From Eucommia ulmoides (taxonomy: Eukaryota > Streptophyta > Magnoliopsida > Garryales > Eucommiaceae): DNA of 64,000 nt. Positions within the stretch are counted from its first letter, which is position 1. Each line of letters starts with the position of its first letter. Below are positions 22,597-35,300 of the stretch, in pieces. The DNA lies in the NCBI GenBank assembly GCA_016647705.1, contig CM028327.1:6457726-6521725 (forward strand), in the 5' to 3' direction. The notes under the pieces were generated by a model. That model was not told the DNA's origin. It did no database searches and saw nothing but the letters and a program-made list of their open reading frames with translations. The position numbers and the translations under genes were made by a program.

Positions 22597-23032
22597 GATG
22601 TTACATGTAACATCCAAAAACAATATTCAAAAGAACAATCAGTTGTGTTTTTTTATCAAATATTGCGATACATTTCATTATCCCCCTTGTGCTGCCTCTT
22701 TCAATGTGTGTGTTGAATGTAACGTCTTCTAGTATTACCAAAATTCAAAAAAATATTTTCAATAGGTGTTACATGTAACACGTATAATCAGTAATTATTT
22801 TAAAATATATTTTCAATGGATGTTTCATAAAACATCTATATCAATAATTATTTTCAATTGATATTACATACAAAACATATTTTTATGTAGATGTTACATG
22901 TAACATCTATATTTTAGAGGATGTTACATGTAACATTAATGCAATTTTCAATTTCTCTCACTAACACAAACCCACATTATCACATACCCACATTTCTTTC
23001 TCTATATTTCAAGAAGATGTTACATGTAATAT
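22597..23032. repeat. Cluster of five GTTACATGTAAC palindromes
   Basis: The palindrome GATGTTACATGTAACATC or close variants occurs at about 22597, 22766, 22890, 22920 and 23015. Intervening DNA has partial copies (GATGTTTCATAAAACATC). Confidence 0.85.
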
Positions 23033-23199
23033 TAACACAGACTCACGTTTCTCTCACTACAAATTCTCTCCCCTCTATGCATATAAGTAAACAGATTACA
23101 AATTGCAAGGTGCAATGTGCAAATAGTCAAAAATGAGCTCCAAAGCCTTTAATACTCACTTCACCATTTCTCCCTCTCTCTAAACAAAGAAATGGTTTA

Positions 23200-23440
23200 C
23201 CAGATTGAAACAGAGTAGAAATAAGGCGACAGCATCCATTGAAATACTCGGATTTCAGTTGCGACGGTGGTGGAGAAGCCGGATTTGGACGGCGATAGTG
23301 GGAAAGGCATCGGATCTGGATAGGGACAGCAGGAGTGCATCAGATCTCAACAATGATAGTGACGAATCTAGGTTGCGAAGGCATTGGCAACTGCAGCAAG
23401 GTGATGCTCGTGCGAAATCATGAGAGGGGCATTTTGGTAA
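23200..23440 (+). other. GC-richer patch of unknown origin
   Basis: Contains repeated GGATTTGGACGGCGATAGTG- and CATCGGATCTGGATAGGG-like words. An open frame of 72 codons has no recognisable domain. It resembles transposon leader sequence more than a gene. Confidence 0.35.
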
Positions 23441-23561
23441 TCTCATCGCCAACCGTTTTTGAAAAATGGACTAATCAGTGTAAAAAATCGCCAGCATGAG
23501 AATTTTTGGTGCAAGAAAAAGTAGGTGGATTTTATTGGCAGATTACTGTTAATAGTGGGTC

Positions 23562-23699
23562 TAGCCGGTAATTTTCTCTTAATTTTATGGGAATAATTCA
23601 GAAACACATTTAAAAATTTAAGGGCGCAAATAGCCGGTAATTTTCTCTTAATTTTATGGGAATAATTCAGAAACACATTTAAAAATTTAAGGGCGCAAA
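23562..23699 (+). repeat. Perfect tandem duplication of 69 bp
   Basis: TAGCCGGTAATTTTCTCTTA starts at 23562 and 23631. The two 69-bp units ending GGGCGCAAA appear identical, so the duplication is recent. It lies just downstream of the DUF1749 gene. Confidence 0.95.
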
Positions 23700-23890
23700 A
23701 TGCAATTTCACTCAAGCCACCAAAACTCTATATTTTTCCTTTCAAAATCTCTCTTAATCCAAACAAAACAATGCAAAATATGTCAACGGCTTCAACTATG
23801 AGAAAGTGTCAAACTCCAGGGATTTCACAGAAAACCTCGAATGTACAAACACATGAATAAACAATGAGATGAACAGAAGACGACAACGAC

Positions 23891-23917
23891 GAAGGAGGAG
23901 GAGGAGGAGGAGGAGGG
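23891..23917. repeat. (GGA)n microsatellite in the 3' leader of the DUF1749 gene
   Basis: About eight GAG/GGA units, 12 bp after the stop codon of the minus-strand gene, where it would read (CTC)n in the 3' untranslated region. Confidence 0.85.
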
Positions 23918-23928
23918 ACCTGTATTAG

Positions 23929-24076
23929 TTAGCTCCATGGATCCTCCCACCCTTTCGGTCCATCTCTCTTTATAAAGTCCATTATGGCTTGAACAGCTTC
24001 GTCGGTTCTGTTTGATAATGAATGGTTTCCCCATTCAATTTCAACTCTATCTGCTCCGCCCATTGCTCTGCACAAT
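23929..24076 (-). CDS. Exon 9 of the DUF1749 hydrolase gene (catalytic His region, stop)
   Basis: Acceptor GATGCAG. Completes Arg and reads [20 protein letters not shown] through KGWEDPWS and TAA (23931-23929). Confidence 0.9.
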
Positions 24077-24424
24077 CTGCATCAAACAAAATGCTGAATT
24101 AATTGCAGGGAAAAATGGAAATGAAAGATGATTTCCGCAGCATGGAAGTGTTTGTGCACTTGCCTGTCAACCAATGCTTTTTTGTCAACATAATCCGGTA
24201 CATATTCATCTGCCATAGAAAAAATAATCTGCAGAAAATATGTGAGATCACCAGATTCCCGTAAGCCAAAATAAAAAAAATTATGGTGCCTGATTAGTGT
24301 TTCCGTTTTTGCTTTTCTTTTTTTTTTTCTCTGTTCTCAGAAAAATGGAAGAGAAAAGTGAAAAAATCAGTTTATGTTTGATCTCGGAGATATATTCCAA
24401 AACTCTCGAAACATCATAAAAACA

Positions 24425-24457
<33 letters not shown>

Positions 24458-27400
24458 TGTGTGTGTTCCTATTGTTCTGTTTATGTTTCAAGTTGTCTTG
24501 GAATAGAAACAAAAGAAAGAAACATTATACAGATGCCAACCTAGTTTTTCTGTTTTTGACAGAGAGCAGAAACAGAAATATGAGAACCAAAAAATCTGTT
24601 CCGTTGTATTCTCATAATTTTAGATCAAAATTTTGGGAACGGAATAGAATTGTTTTTTGAATGAATCAGCAGTCAGAGTTGGTCAGCGTTCTCTTTCTTT
24701 TCTCTGCTTATTCCGCCCAACGAATCGGCTTTCCACTTGAGATGATGCTTAGTATAGCTTAAAGCCTCGAGTATTACCCTTCCCTTTTGAAATCAGCCCA
24801 CTGCTTGGAGTCCGTCTATAGAATAGGTTCTGTTTTGTTCCGGGACTTTAAAATAGGTTCTGTTTTGGACTTTAAAAGCAATTCATGCACTTCATAAGCA
24901 AGGAGCGAAAAAGAACTAGAATTCAAGAACTTCATAACCAATAGACGTCACCGATAGCCAATCTGATCAAATGTATCCATTTTTACCTGAATATGTACAA
25001 GTGTGGCGTATACATAATTGGCAGGATGCATATTTCAATCGCTCCTTGAGTATTCTACTTAAGGAGGGGCAACTATATGAATCCGTTCACGACATAGTAA
25101 TCGGTCTATCCTCTCAGTTAGGTTTAATACTATAAAATCAATTCTAATAGTCTCGTCCCAAATCTTCTTAGGCCTACCTTTTTCTCTAGTAGCCCCTGCA
25201 CTTGAACTAAATCGTTTTTCTCGCTGGTACTTTTATAGATCTTTTATGCACATGTCCAAATTATCGTAAACGATTTTGTCTCATCTTCTCTTCGATTGGT
25301 GCTATTCCTAGATTCTCTCTAATAGTTCAATTCTTAATTTTGTTCATTCTTGTCTTCTCACCCATCCACAGTAGCATCCTCATTTATGTCACGTCAATTT
25401 TCTGAACATACTTTGTGTTTACCGCCTAACATTCTAAACCATAAAGAATCGTTGGTCTTATTACAATTTTGTAGATTTTTCTTTTGAACTACAACGGTAT
25501 CCTATGATTACATATCACCCCAACTGCACTTCTCCACTTTAACCATCTTATCTTGACTTTATGAGTAATATTCTCTTTGATTTCGCATTGTCCTAAATCA
25601 TTGAACCTAAATATCTAAAATGATCAACCTTTGGAAACTTCAGATCTCCAATTTTGACCGCACCATCATTTCTTCGGACCTTACTAAAATTACACCGCAT
25701 ATATTCCGTCTTACTTCTGCTAACCTTCAAACTTTAAGACTCCAAGACTTCTCTCCATTTTTCTAACGTAATATTAAGACCTATTCTATTTTCTAGTACT
25801 ATGTCATTTGCAAACAACATACTCCAAAATACCTTATCGGCTTATCCTGAATATGTTTTGTGAGCTCATCCATCACTAGAATGAAGAGGTAAGACCTTAA
25901 TGATGATCTTTGATATAAGCTTATATTAATAGGAAATGCACAAGTATCGCCTCATCCTGCTCAAACACTAGTAACTATAACTTCATACATATCCTTAATT
26001 ACCTCAATATATACATTAGATATTGATAGGCCCCTAGTGAGATTTACTTATTCCAGGCGCAAATGACAATTGGGCAGTTAGGGCAATGGAATCTGTGCAA
26101 TGGGGCAATCGGTTGGGATGGGAATATTATTTAGATTTGTTGTATTTTCTGTAGCAAGTTTGTTGGGAATATTTTCTGTTAGAAGGTTGTTAGACGTTGG
26201 AGGGATAACTCTTTTTAAGGAGAGAGAAGGGAAGAGAGAGGGTATGAGATTATTATTGGGAAGTAAGCTTTGCTCTTGAGGAGAGTCCAAGTCTCTCGAA
26301 TACTTGGACAGAGTATCCCATTACCATTTCCATTTCAATATTTCTTCAATAAAATTCCCATTCAATTCCATTTTAATTTCAATTAATTGGTTTGAGCTTA
26401 TCAATTGGTATCAAGAGCACGTACCTGGGGGTTGCTGTGCGAGCCTGAATCAGTTCATCATCGTCTTCACCATCAATTACTGATGGCAGCCAAAAATATT
26501 GCTCAAAAAATCGATGCAATAGAGGAGAACCAGAAGCAAATTCAACAAGAAGTAGGAATGATGAAAGAGGCGACGCAGAATTTGAAGGAGGAGATGCTGA
26601 AAATGAGGGAGGATATGAGGAAAAGTTTGGAACAGCTGCTTAAGTACCCTGAGGCTTCTGCTCGACAGCCTTCGTCTTCGTCGTCGAGCAAGATGACGGA
26701 AGCTAGGGGGTGCGGACCGACGGTGGGAGGCTCACAAGCAAATCAAAATCAAGGTAACCCTAAGTTTCCCTGTTCGATTATCCATTTTCCTGATTCGACG
26801 AATCAAGCCTTCGAGTCACGCTCTGATTTTCGTTGTCGGAAATTGGAGATGTCATCGTTTGATGGTACCAATCCAGATGGTTGGATCTTAAAAGCCGAAC
26901 GCTACTTCACTCTCCAATGATTCACGAACGACGAGAGGATTGAAGCAGCAATCATCATTTTCGAAGGAGACGACTTACTGTGGTACCAGTGGGAAACCAA
27001 GCGTCGATCCATTGCGTCATGGGAGGAATTGAACTTGCAGCTGTTGAAGCAATTTCGATCATCTCAAATGGGGTCGCTACACGAACAGTGGCTGGCCTTG
27101 GAGCAAACCGGCGACATACAGGAGTATCACCAGCGGTTTATTGAGCTGTCGCCCCTTTTACATGACGTCTCCGATGAGATAGCGTTAGGGCATTTCATCA
27201 GTAGATTGCAACCACAAATCAGGGCTGAGGTAAGAGTCTTGGGTCCAAACACATTGGGCCAGGCCATGGAGTTAGCCCAAAGAGTGGAGGAGAAACTTTT
27301 TGTGACCGAACATAATAAGTCCAATACTTCCAAAAGCTGGGCTGATCCAATGCGGGCTGCTGCTCCAACAAGAACATTTCGGCCCAGTAGCTATTACATG

Positions 27401-30400
27401 CCCAATAATATGGGCCAGCCCACTGCTCCAGCTGGGGAATTTCGTTCGTTAGCAGCTGGTGGCGCTACCGGAGCGAAACAATATGGGGAAGTACGAAGAT
27501 TGACGAATTATTTGTTACAGAAAAAACGAGAAAGGGGATTCTGTTATTTGTGTGACGATAAATGGTCACCTGGACATAAATGCAAAACCAAGGAATTGAG
27601 TGTTTTCGTTACCCAGGAATCGGAAGATGACTTGGAGGACACAGACGAGCAGCTAGAACACGAGGGGCCATTGTTGGAAAATGCCGAATTGTCTCCAATT
27701 GCGGAAGTATCACTAAATTCGGTGGCTGACCTTACTTCACCAAAAACTATGAAAGTGGAAGGACTAATTGGGGGACAACTTATGGTGACCCTAATGGATA
27801 GCGGGGCCACACATAATTTTATATCCACGGCTTTGGTTGAGAAATTGAAGTTACCTATTACAGCTACGGAAGCTTATGGAGTGACCGTTGGTACGGGAGA
27901 AGCCGTTAAAGGGGAAGGCGTGTGTAAGGGCGTTCACTTGCAACTTCAAGGAATCGATATTGTGGAAGAATTTCTGCCCCTGGGATTAGGAAGTTCTGAT
28001 GTTATTTGGGGAATTCAATGGCTGGAAACGCTAGGCATGACGTATACGAATTGGAAGACAAGTGATGAAATTCCGATTGGGTGACAATATAGTCACATTG
28101 CGAGGAGATCCTTCTCTAGGAAAAACCTTGGTGTCTTTAAAGATCATGATGCGAACATTGAAACGTCAAGGGTCGGGCATTTTAGTAGAATTGAATCCTC
28201 TCTCTATGGGAGCAGAAGGAGTATCAAACACGCCGACTTTTGTGCAGCCCGTCCTATCCCAATACGATCAAGTTTTTTGTCCGCCAGTGGGGTTACCACC
28301 AATATGGGGACGGGAACACTCTATTGTTCTTAAGGACGACACATCTCCAATCAGTGTAAGACCTTACAGATACCCACAGGCCCAGAAGGATGAGATCGAA
28401 AGGCTTATTAAGGAGATGTTGACTGCTGGTATTATCCAAGTGAGTACTAGCCCATTCTCCAGTCCGATACTGTTGATCAAGAAAAAATAAGGAAGTTTGA
28501 GGTTCTGTGTGGATTATAGGGCTTTAAATAAAGCCACTGTACCTGATAAATTTCCAATCCCAATCATTGATAAGTTATTGGATGAATTTCATGGGGCTCG
28601 AGTTTTCTCCAAGTTAGATCTCAAGTCTGGTTATCATCAGATTCGAGTCAAGGATGCCGATATGCCAAAGACCGCTTTCCGGACACACGAAGGACACTAC
28701 GAGTTTCTGGTGATGCCTTTCGGTCTTATAAATGCACCGGCCACTTTCCAATCTTTGATGAACGAGGTATTTCGACCCTACCTTCGAAAATTTGTATTGG
28801 TGTTTTTCGATGACATTTTAGTTTATAGCCCGACGGAAGAATTACATGTGGAGCATGTGGCCAAGGTGTTGAAGTTGCTGCAGCTCAATAGTCTATATGC
28901 CAATCGCAAGAAATGTGAGGTTGGCAAGACTCAACTTGCTTATTTGGGGCACCTAATATCAGGAGATGGGGTGGCAGTTGACCCATCCAAGGTTCAGGCG
29001 ATGCTATCGTGGCCCACGTCTAATACCATTAAGGAGTTTCGTGGATTTTTGGGGCTAACAGGGTACTACAGAAAATTCATTGCGGGCTATGGGAAAATAG
29101 CTCTCCCACTGACTGAACAACTTAAAAAATATAAGTTTGGGTGGAGTGTGGAAGCAGAAGAGGCTTTTCAAAATCTGAAGCGCGCTATGACTCAAGTACC
29201 CGTGCTAGCTATGCCCGATTTTACTCAACCGTTTATTATTGAGACGGACGCGTCTGGATTCAGCTTGGGGGTGGTGCTACTTCAAGGGCAGCGTCCAATA
29301 GCTTATTATAGTCATACTATTGGATCTCGGGCACGCCTAAAGTCTATCTACGAGAAGGAGCTAAGGGCAATTGTGTTCGTAGTATTGAAGTGGCGGCCTT
29401 ACCTTTTGGGTTGCAAGTTCATAGTTAGAACCGACCAACAAAGCCTCAAATTTTTGCTGGAGCAACGGTTAGTGGGCACTGAGTACCAAAAGTGGATCAC
29501 TAAGGTGATGAGCTATGATTTTGTTATCCAGTACAAACCGGGGGCTAGTAACAGGGTGGCAGACGCGCTTTCTTGCATTCCGGACCTCATTTCTTGCAAC
29601 TAGCTCGTCGTCCCTCAGTGGCAGCATTGGGATAGCTTACGGGCGGAATTGGAGGCCAATGCCTTCTTACAAAAGTTACGTACAGATACCACCACGGGCA
29701 TGGTCCTACATACAGGATTTTCGGTTGAAAATGGGGTATTGTATTACAAAAACAGGTTAGTCATTCCCCAGAAGTCTCAATTAATTCCGGTCATCATTGC
29801 TGAGTTTCATGGATCGCCAATGGGAGGTCATTCAGGCAAAACAAAAACCTACCAATGCATTGCAGCAGAGGTGTACTGGTTGGGCATGAAAAAAGATATC
29901 ATTAAGTACGTACAGGAATACGAAGTGTGCCAACCAAGGTTTTAAATCGCGGTATCGGGTTACGTAACGGTAACGGTTGCGGTGTAACGGTATCGGGAGT
30001 ATCGGTCTGTCCGTAACGGGAATCGGCCGTAACGATCGTGAATTTTTTAAAATCACTAAAAAATCCTCAAAACTCAATAAGAGTAATCGTTTCACTCATT
30101 TAACCTTTAATAAACATATTATAATAGGTATTATGACAAAAAAAAAAAAAAAAAAAAAAAAAACAAATTGCTATAAAAATATAAGTTAAAAAATTTTAGG
30201 ACTAAATTGTAAACTAAAATTATTTCCAAACCCCTAATTATCAGCCACACCCACACTACCGACACACCCAAATCAAAATGGACACAACCGAATCAGAGAG
30301 AGAGAGAAAGGGGCAAACAGAGAAGGCGACGGCTTAGAGGAGCTGCGAGCTGCGACGTGAAGGAGAGGAGACGTCGCCGGCGACGGCGAGAGCTACGTTC

Positions 30401-32306
30401 GGTGGCAACGAGTTGTTCTGTTAGGGTTTGGTGACGACGAGAGCTATGTTCAGCGGCGACACACCCGAGTTGTTCTCAACCCGTTTGATGAGCTCTTTGG
30501 ATACGGTCTAATTGGTAAATTTTTTGTTGTCTTCTACTATTTTTTTCTCCTTCTTTACTCAATTATTTGAAAAATTCTCTAGAGAAAGCTGAAAAGCTTG
30601 AGTGGGGTGTCGGTTGTCGCCTTGTCGGACCTGAAACTAGGTCTTTATAGACCGTAACGGTCTCAGTAACGGCCGTTATCGGTCCGATACGGTGCGATTC
30701 AGTCCTAGACGCCGGAATCGGCCGTGTATCGGTATCGGCAAGTTCATTTTCCGGTACGAATCGGCCGTTACGGTACGTAACGGCCGATATTTAAAACCTT
30801 AGTGCCAACGCAACAAACACATGGCAACTTCACCGGCAGGACTCTTACAACCCATTCCTCTTCCGGCACAAGTATGGGATGAATTGACAATGGATTTTAT
30901 CGAAGGGTTACCTCGCTCGGATGGCTGGGACACCATCTTGTTCGTGGTTGATCGGTTGAGCAAGTATGCGCATTTTGTGGGGCTTAAGCATCCCTTTACT
31001 GCTACTTCCGTGGTTGGCATTTTTATGAAAGAGGTGGTCAGGTTAGAGTCCCAAAATCAATCATCTCAGATCGTGACAAGATTTTCATGAACCAATTTGG
31101 CAAGAATTGTTCTGAGTGCAGGGTACTACATTGAAAAGGAGTACTGCTTACCATCCTCAAACAGATGGATAGTCGGAGGTAGTCAACAGGTGCTTGGAGA
31201 CATATCTCCGTTGTTTTGTGTCTGAGAAACTCCGCTACTGGTTTCGATGGTTGGCATGGGTCGAATATTGGTACAACACATCTGTCCATTCCGCCACTTG
31301 TTGCACTCCTTTCCGGGCCCTATACGGGAGAGATCTATCACCGATTCTTCGGTATGAAACGGGGTCCACTTCGGTGTCTGCGGTCGACGAACTGTTGGAG
31401 GATAGGGATGCTATTTTGGATGACTTGAGGATGCACTTGCTCCGTGCACAACAGCGGATAAAGGTGCGCGCCGATGAGAAACGAAGCGATGAGAAGTTTT
31501 CTGTGGGGGACTTGTTTTCCTCAAGTTGCATCCTTATCAGCAGCGTTCGCTTGCTCAGCGTCGGAACGAGAAGCTTGTTGCTCGCTATTATGGGCCCTTC
31601 CAAATCCTTCAGCATATTGGGCAAGTGGCCTATAAGTTGGAGCTTCCGTCGTCGGCCAACTTACATCCTGTTTTTCATGTCTCTCAGCTGCGACATGCTA
31701 AGGGGGTTTCCAACTCTTCCCCTGTTATTCCGCCACAGCTATCACTGGACTTGGAGTTAGTTGTCATTCCTGAAACGCTGCTTGGAGTACGGCCCAAACA
31801 ACATGGCAGTCCGGGGCAGGGTTTTAAATATCGGCCAATTCGTACTGGAAAATGAACCTGTCGATACCGATACACGGCCGATTCCGGAGTCTAGGGCTGA
31901 ATTGCACCGTATCGGGCTGTTAACGGCCGTTACGGTCTGTAAAGCCCTACTTTCAGGTCCGAGAAGGCGACAACGGACAGCCAACCTCAAGCTTTTCAAC
32001 TTTCTTCAAAGATTCTTCCATATAATTGAGCATATAATTGAGCAAGGAGGAGAAAAAAATAATAGAAGATAACAAAAAACTTACCAATTAGACCGTATCC
32101 AAAGAGCTCGTCAAAGGTCGGGTCGGATTTGGGTGTGGGTGTGGGTGTAGGTGTGGCTGATATAATTAGGGGGTTTAGAAATAATTTTAGTTTACAATTT
32201 AGTCCTAAAATTGTTAATTAGCTTATTTACAATTACAATTTAGTCCTAAAAATTTTTAACTTATATTTTTATAGCAATATTTTTTTTTGTCATTATTATT
32301 TATCAC

Positions 32307-32346
<40 letters not shown>

Positions 32347-35300
32347 GGTTAATGTAGTGTAATTAGCTTCAATTATAATTTTAGTAAATAGTATGAATTA
32401 AATTTGTGTATGTAAATTGCAGAAAATTAAAATTTAACAATGTCGAGTGAAGAAGGATCACTGCCTCCTCCTAGTGATGATATTGGATGGAAATTCGGGA
32501 TTTCCGTTGGTGGTTCTAAACACAAATTAAAATGTAAATTTTGTGGTAGAGAGATAAATGGTGGAATAACTAGATTGAAGCAATACTTGGCAGCCAAAAA
32601 GGGTCAAGTAGCTCCGTGCCAAAGTGTTAGTACCGATGTTAGAACGCTTATGATAAAACATCTTGAAGGTAACTTGGAGAAAAAAATGGATAAAAGAAAA
32701 CAAAGAGAAGAAGTGATTGAACAAATTCGAGCTTCTCAACATGATGAAGATGATCCTTACGATTTGAGTGATGATGATGACTCAGATGATCTGAATATGG
32801 CTTATGCACGGAAAGAAAGTATGAGGTTGCATAGAGAAGAAGAAGATAGGGAGAGATCTAGGCAACCGATATGAGATCGGGAGTAGTAGCGGGGTTGGTA
32901 AAAGCACCAGACGGGGAAGCACTACTACTCGCATTGCTAATATGTTTCGACGATCTTCTACTGTCCGTGAATCGAGTGAATCGAGTTTGAAAAAAACTTG
33001 GATCGATTCGTCCTTACCTGAAGCACGGTTGGCCGATATTGATGTTGATCTACACCGTAGCAAAGCCCCCAAACAACAAAAGATCTCAACAAGGGTAATA
33101 AAAGGGTTGAGGAAAAAATTAGGGGTCGCAGTTAGTCAATTTGTGTTATACACACGTTTGCCAACAAACGTTGTTAATTCGCTATGGCTTGAGCCAATGT
33201 GGATGTTGCAAGGGAGGTTGGAAAAGGAGTGAAAGCCCCTACTCCTTACGAGGTGAGAGTAATAACTTCACTTATTACAAATTTACAACTTAAAAGTTAT
33301 AACTTATAAATTCAACGTATTTACTTATTAATTTATTTTTTATGCCTCCGGATAGGTGACTGAAGTTTTCTTACCTAGAGAATATGAAGAATTAAGAAAG
33401 TGGATCGAATCTCATAAACCAAGTTGGGAGGAGAGGGGCGTTATGATCATGTGTGATGGATGGAGCGGACCTACCTGGAAGCTCATTATCAATTTTTTGA
33501 TTTATAGTAATCGGGGGACTGTTTTTCATAAATCAGTGGATGCCGCCGATGTTGTTAGCAGAACTGCCGATTATTACTTCGGGCTTATGGACAAGGTGGT
33601 GGATGAAATTGGTGAAAATTATATTGTCCAAATTGTCACTGATAATAAGCCTGCATTGAAAGCGGTGGGGAAAAAACTTATGTTAAAAAGACCAAATTTA
33701 TATTGGACAGGTTGTGCTGCACATTGCCTTGATTTGATATTGAAAGATATTGGAGAGAAAACAAATGTTCTGAAAGTCTTGGATGATACAAGAAGAATAT
33801 CACGCTTCATTTATAACTCTAGTTGGGTTCTTGATTTTATGAAAAGATTCACTGAAGGAAAAGAGTTATTATGCCCAGGGATCACAAACTTTGCCACCAA
33901 TTTCATTATGCTGAAAAGCATTGTAAGGTATAAGAATGCCCTACAAGATATGTTTAATTGTGATGAGTGAAAAAATAAAAGATGGGCGAAGGAGAAGTGT
34001 GGAAAAAAAATTAGAAAAATTGTGAACGACAATGGTTTTTGGACAAAAGCTTCAGAAATTTTAAAAGTTCAAGAACTATTGGTAAGGGTGCTTAGGCTTA
34101 TTGATGGAGATGAGAAGCCTACAATGGGATTCGTTTATGAAGCTATGGGCAAAGCGAAGATGGCCATTGAAAAAAATTGTCGTTACTACAAAAAATATTG
34201 GAATATAATCGACAAAAGATGGCAATTCCAATTACACCATGATTTGCATGCGGCTGGTAAGTAATTGACTAATTGTAAATTCAATTTTAAAAACTCTTGT
34301 TAGAATTAAACTTCCTTTAACAATATGTGCTTTTTGTTTTGAATTCAAGTAGGTTATTTTTTAAATCCTCAATTTTAATAAGGTGGTAAACTTTCTGACC
34401 ATAGAAAGGTAATAGAGGGAGTTCAAAATGTGATTCAAAGATTGGAGCCGAATATTGATAAAAAAATTCAAACTATTAATCAAGTTAGTTCTTTTTTTTT
34501 TTTTTAAGTAACAACTAGCGACTAAAAAATTACTAAGTTTTTTGTGTTTTATTTGTGGGTTTTTGATTTGTTACTTTCTAAATATAGATTATGACGTTTC
34601 ATGACAAAAAACATTCTTTCGGGACAATATTGGCTCAAAAAGCAGTAATACATACGAATCCGGGTAATACAATGAACAATTCACTATTAATATAAGAATC
34701 TCAATCTTCGTATCGTTTTAATTCATATTGTTTCTACAGCCGAATGGTGGATTCACTTTGGTACATCTGCCCCTGAACTTCAAGAGATTGCAGTTAAAGT
34801 GTTGAGCCAAACAACATCGTCTTCTAATTGCGAGCGTAATTGGAGCACATTCAGCTTGATACATACAAAGACGAGAAATCGTCTAAAGTATAAAAAACTG
34901 AATAAACTTGTTTACGTGGCTTATAATATGAGGTTGAAAATTAGACATGCTACAAGATTAAGCTAAAGTGAAATTGAAGACAATTTCAACCCTATAAATT
35001 TGGATTATATCTTTGAGGAAGATGATCCACTATCTCCATGGCTTCAAGAGAGAGAAGAACCATTATTAGATGATCAGGACAACTCTGGATGGTTAGACGT
35101 AAGCGATGATGAGGTCGCTACTGCTAGTAGCAAGCACCTCGACGTTGGCAGAATGATAGTTCATCTGGAGATGGAAGTGATACTGATAGTGGTCGTGGTT
35201 TGAGCCCACCTAGTGGAGAGTCTAGTGGTGATGATGGTGGAGGTGGAGGAGACACTAGACGATCGCCGTATCATGGAGAGTTAGGAATGGTCAGATTTGC

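Noticed and set aside
22597-23032. CRISPR-like array from repeated palindromes
   Set aside because: Spacing is irregular, repeats are perfect palindromes, no cas genes, and the DNA is a plant nuclear genome.
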